A stretch of DNA of 64,000 bases from Stenotrophomonas maltophilia (GTDB taxonomy: Bacteria; Pseudomonadota; Gammaproteobacteria; Xanthomonadales; Xanthomonadaceae), in assembly GCF_002799245.1 (NCBI RefSeq), contig NZ_NEQV01000002.1, positions 806,001 through 870,000 of the forward strand. Reading direction: 5' to 3'. Below the pieces are notes generated by a model, which saw nothing but the letters and a program-made list of their open reading frames with translations, had not been told where the DNA came from and ran no database searches. Within the stretch, counting starts at the first letter, position 1, and the number at the start of each line of letters is the position of its first letter. Positions 61,353 to 64,000 of this stretch are shown piece after piece. Both the position numbers and the translations under genes were made by a program.

Positions 61353-64000
61353 ATGCAGAAGACTCGCCCACTACCCCGCAATCCGTTGAGTCTCGCGCTC
61401 ACCTCGGCCATTCTGCTTGCCGTCGCCCTGCCTGCCTTCGCGCAGGAGGGAGACGTTGCCAAGGAGACTGCCGAGAGCGCGAAGAAGGCTTCCAATGAAG
61501 CCGCGGCCACCCAGCTGGACCGCATCACGGTAACGGGCTCGCACATCTATCGCGCCGGCTATGACACTTTGGAACCGGCCGCCGTGGTATCCCGCCAGGA
61601 CATCGAGGCGTACGGACACACCAACCTGATCGATGCGTTGACCAAGATCCCCGGTATTTCTGCCGGCGTCTCCTCGCGGGGTGATCAGGCCGGCTTCGGC
61701 GCCGGCGTGAACTTCGCCAGCCGCTTCGGCCTCGGCAGCAACCGCCTGCTGACCCTGGTCAACGGTCGCCGCTTCGTGACCTCCGCACCGCCAACCGTGT
61801 TCGGTGCAGGCGGCGGCTCGGGCATCCAGGTCGACATGAACTCGATTCCGACCGTGATGGTCGAGCGTGTGGAAAGCCTGAGCATCGGTGGTGCCCCCAC
61901 GTACGGTTCCGACGCCATCTCCGGCGTGAACAACATCATCCTGCGCGACAAGTTCGAAGGCGCCGAGGTCGAGATCGGCTTTGGCAGGACCACCAAGAAC
62001 GACAATGATCGTTACTCGTGGTCGGCCATTTTCGGCAGCGGTTTCGCCGATGGCCGTGGCCACTTCACCATCGCTGCCGAACTGGACAACAGCGATGGCG
62101 TGAACGCGCTCCAGCGCGACTTCTACCGTAACGGCTACAGCCTGCAGACCAATCCGACTGCGGCAAACGTGGCGCGCTTCCAGCCGTGGCGTACCCCGGG
62201 CAATGACGGCCGCATCGACCCCAGCATCCCGTTCAACACCGGGCCGGCTGACGGCATCGCCGACCAGGTCTGGATCCGCAACCGGCGAATTTCCAGCATG
62301 ACCTTCGGCGGCCTGATCATGCCGTCGGACATCCAGGTGCGGCGCAGCTACCAGCGCAATGCCACGGGTGAGTTGAACGGCTTCGGCCCGAACAACAAGC
62401 TCTGGCACTTCAACAACAAGGGCGACCTGGTTGCCTACGATCCGGGCATTTCCTATCCCAGCGGCAATGCGTCCGGTGGCGATGGCCTCAACCTCAACGA
62501 AACCCTCCCGCTGATCGCTGACCTCGAGCGCCGTACGGTCTATTCGACCGGCAGCTTCGACTTCAACGACAACGTGCGTGGCTTCTTTGAACTGTCGCAC
62601 TACAGCGCCACCGCGCGCGAGACGTTGGACCAGAACGTCTACAACGCCGCCGGCTTTGGTGCCGCAAATCCCGATGGCAGTGGTGACCAGAGCGGCGCGA
62701 TGCTGTTCAGCGCGAACAATCCGTTCCTCAGTGCCGAGTCGCGCCGCATCCTGGCCGAGAACGGCATCACCTCGTTCCGCCTGTCGCGCTCCTCGCGCGA
62801 CCTGAGCATGAACAACGCCAGCACCGATACGCGCCTGAGCCGCATCGTGCTCGGCCTGGACGGCTTCTTCGATATCGGCGAGCGCCGTTTCAACTGGGAA
62901 GCCAGTGTGACCCACGGTCGAGGCGACTTCGACTACAAGGGGACCGGCCTGATCCAGCAGAACTTCATCAATGCGCTCAATGTGAAGCGCGATGCCAGCG
63001 GCAACATCGTCTGTGATGCGTCCGCCCCGGGCACCACGGCGGATCCGAACTGCCGTCCGCTGAATCTGTTCGGCGAGAACCAGGCATCGCCTGAAGCGCT
63101 GGCCTATGTGTCAACGCCGACCCTGGCCAAGGCACGGACGCGCCAGACCGTGTTCAACGCGTCGGTGACCGGTGGCCTGTTCGACATGCCGGGCGGCGAG
63201 TTCTCCTTCGCCGCAGGCGTGGAGCATCGTCGCGAAGAAGGTTCGTTCACTCCGAGCGAGTATCAGCGGCTGGGGCAGGGCCGTTCGGTGCCGATCCAGG
63301 GCGCCAAGGGTGACTATCACACCAATGAAATCTTCGCCGAGTTCCTGGCACCGCTGTTCAACCCCGACTGGGATCTGCCAGGCCTGCATCGCCTGGACGT
63401 GACCCTGAAGGGCCGCCGCGTGGTCAACTCGGTGGCCGGTGGCTTCAATGCGTACACCTATGGCATCCAGTACGAGCCGTTCGCGGGAATCCAGCTGCGC
63501 GGCAGCAAGACCCAGTCGCTGCGTGCCCCGTCGATTGCCGAGCTCTACACCTCGCTGCAGCCGGCGTACTACAACATCCCGGAAGTCTGCTCCGTGTCGG
63601 CCATCAACGGCGGCACCAATCCTGCGATTCGCCGCCGCAACTGCGAGGCCTTCTTCCAGGCTTACCCGGGGGCGGATCCGGCAACGTTCCAGGCCTCGCC
63701 GACCAACACCCTTGGCTCGGTCAACGGCTATACCGGCCTGAAGAACGAGAAGGCAAAGTCCTGGACAGCGGGCATCGTGTTCGCACCGGACTGGGCCAAG
63801 GGCCTGCGGGTCGCGGCCGACTGGTATGACATCAAGATCACCGATGTGATCACCAGCCTCAGCCCGACCGACATCATCACCGGCTGCTTCGACAACCCGG
63901 ACTTCAATGCCTCCAACGTGCCCAACGCCAACCGCTTCTGCAGCCTGGTGACGCGCAATCCGCTGAGTGGTGCGGCCACCGATATCCGCACCGAGTACGG
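61353..64000 (+). CDS. TonB-dependent outer-membrane receptor (3' end beyond window)
   Basis: About 882 residues are present and the reading frame continues past the right edge. The signal peptide ends near residue 30 (PAFA-QE). An unusual Ala/Glu/Lys-rich stretch (GDVAKETAESAKKASNEAAA) precedes the DRITVTGSHIYR segment. The plug has LVNGRRFV and PTYGSDAISGVNNIILR, and the barrel follows with long Asn/Gly-rich loops, including paired cysteines. Substrate is unknown. The closeness of two M13 peptidase genes hints at peptides. ATG 61353 gives the signal peptide. Confidence 0.92.
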   Translation, partial: MQKTRPLPRNPLSLALTSAILLAVALPAFAQEGDVAKETAESAKKASNEAAATQLDRITVTGSHIYRAGYDTLEPAAVVSRQDIEAYGHTNLIDALTKIPGISAGVSSRGDQAGFGAGVNFASRFGLGSNRLLTLVNGRRFVTSAPPTVFGAGGGSGIQVDMNSIPTVMVERVESLSIGGAPTYGSDAISGVNNIILRDKFEGAEVEIGFGRTTKNDNDRYSWSAIFGSGFADGRGHFTIAAELDNSDGVNALQRDFYRNGYSLQTNPTAANVARFQPWRTPGNDGRIDPSIPFNTGPADGIADQVWIRNRRISSMTFGGLIMPSDIQVRRSYQRNATGELNGFGPNNKLWHFNNKGDLVAYDPGISYPSGNASGGDGLNLNETLPLIADLERRTVYSTGSFDFNDNVRGFFELSHYSATARETLDQNVYNAAGFGAANPDGSGDQSGAMLFSANNPFLSAESRRILAENGITSFRLSRSSRDLSMNNASTDTRLSRIVLGLDGFFDIGERRFNWEASVTHGRGDFDYKGTGLIQQNFINALNVKRDASGNIVCDASAPGTTADPNCRPLNLFGENQASPEALAYVSTPTLAKARTRQTVFNASVTGGLFDMPGGEFSFAAGVEHRREEGSFTPSEYQRLGQGRSVPIQGAKGDYHTNEIFAEFLAPLFNPDWDLPGLHRLDVTLKGRRVVNSVAGGFNAYTYGIQYEPFAGIQLRGSKTQSLRAPSIAELYTSLQPAYYNIPEVCSVSAINGGTNPAIRRRNCEAFFQAYPGADPATFQASPTNTLGSVNGYTGLKNEKAKSWTAGIVFAPDWAKGLRVAADWYDIKITDVITSLSPTDIITGCFDNPDFNASNVPNANRFCSLVTRNPLSGAATDIRTEY

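Overview
The window is high-GC proteobacterial chromosome. Protein content, gene order and the intergenic palindromes that begin with GTAG (the family known as SMAG) point to Stenotrophomonas, probably the S. maltophilia group of the Xanthomonadaceae. This is inferred from gene resemblance and repeat type, not from a database search. No prophage, plasmid, integrase, CRISPR array or obvious genomic island is visible. Almost everything reads as core chromosome, and the unusual signals lie mainly between genes.

Layout. 1-13.9 kb, mostly minus strand: metG (cut by the left edge), a DUF2147 protein, a VOC protein coupled to a beta-lactamase-fold hydrolase, a DUF885 putative metallopeptidase, yhhQ coupled to a DUF502 membrane protein, two unrecognised proteins, a DUF4442 protein, a LysM-FecR protein coupled to a CHASE2-GGDEF diguanylate cyclase, and the chaperone-thioredoxin cnoX. 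14-20.9 kb, plus strand: a DUF998 protein and the conserved housekeeping run leuS-lptE-holA-nadD-rsfS-rlmH, closed by tRNA-Asn(GTT) and a strong terminator. 21-28.3 kb: an esterase and an arcD antiporter converging on a GTAG repeat cluster, then a TonB-dependent receptor, a TonB paralogue and a SIMPL protein. 28.4-38.4 kb: maf-rng-yhdP-tldD, darP on the opposite strand, pmbA (tldE) and a DUF4870 protein. E. coli keeps the tldD and tldE clusters at separate loci; here they are joined. 38.5-41 kb, minus: ispA, xseB, tilS. 41-41.6 kb is a gene-free block of nested palindromes. 41.6-48.9 kb: a secreted WG-like protein coupled to an alkaline phosphatase, a DAACS symporter, two NlpC/P60 hydrolases, slyD and a DUF418 protein. 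49-53.8 kb, plus: a DadA-like oxidase, gorA, an EamA transporter, an alkyltransferase-like (ATL) protein and a rhomboid protease. 53.8-54.1 kb: a 50-bp tandem array. 54.2-60.8 kb, minus: a phytoene-desaturase-like oxidoreductase, a PhnB-like VOC protein and two M13 peptidase paralogues, one of which has lost key catalytic residues. 61.4 kb to the right edge: a second TonB-dependent receptor, cut by the edge.

Themes. Envelope biology dominates: LPS and lipid transport (lptE, yhdP), cell-wall hydrolases, two TonB receptors with a TonB paralogue, and periplasmic peptidases. Many neighbours are coupled by stop/start overlaps (ATGA, GTGA and one CTGA). Several genes end inside repeated palindromes, so repeat families supply stop codons and possibly 3' mRNA structures. 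The most noteworthy signals are the 50-bp array seeded from the rhomboid gene's 3' end, two dispersed long palindromes with a compensatory base-pair change, stop codons built from GTAG repeats in two convergent genes, and the M13 pseudo-peptidase next to its intact paralogue.
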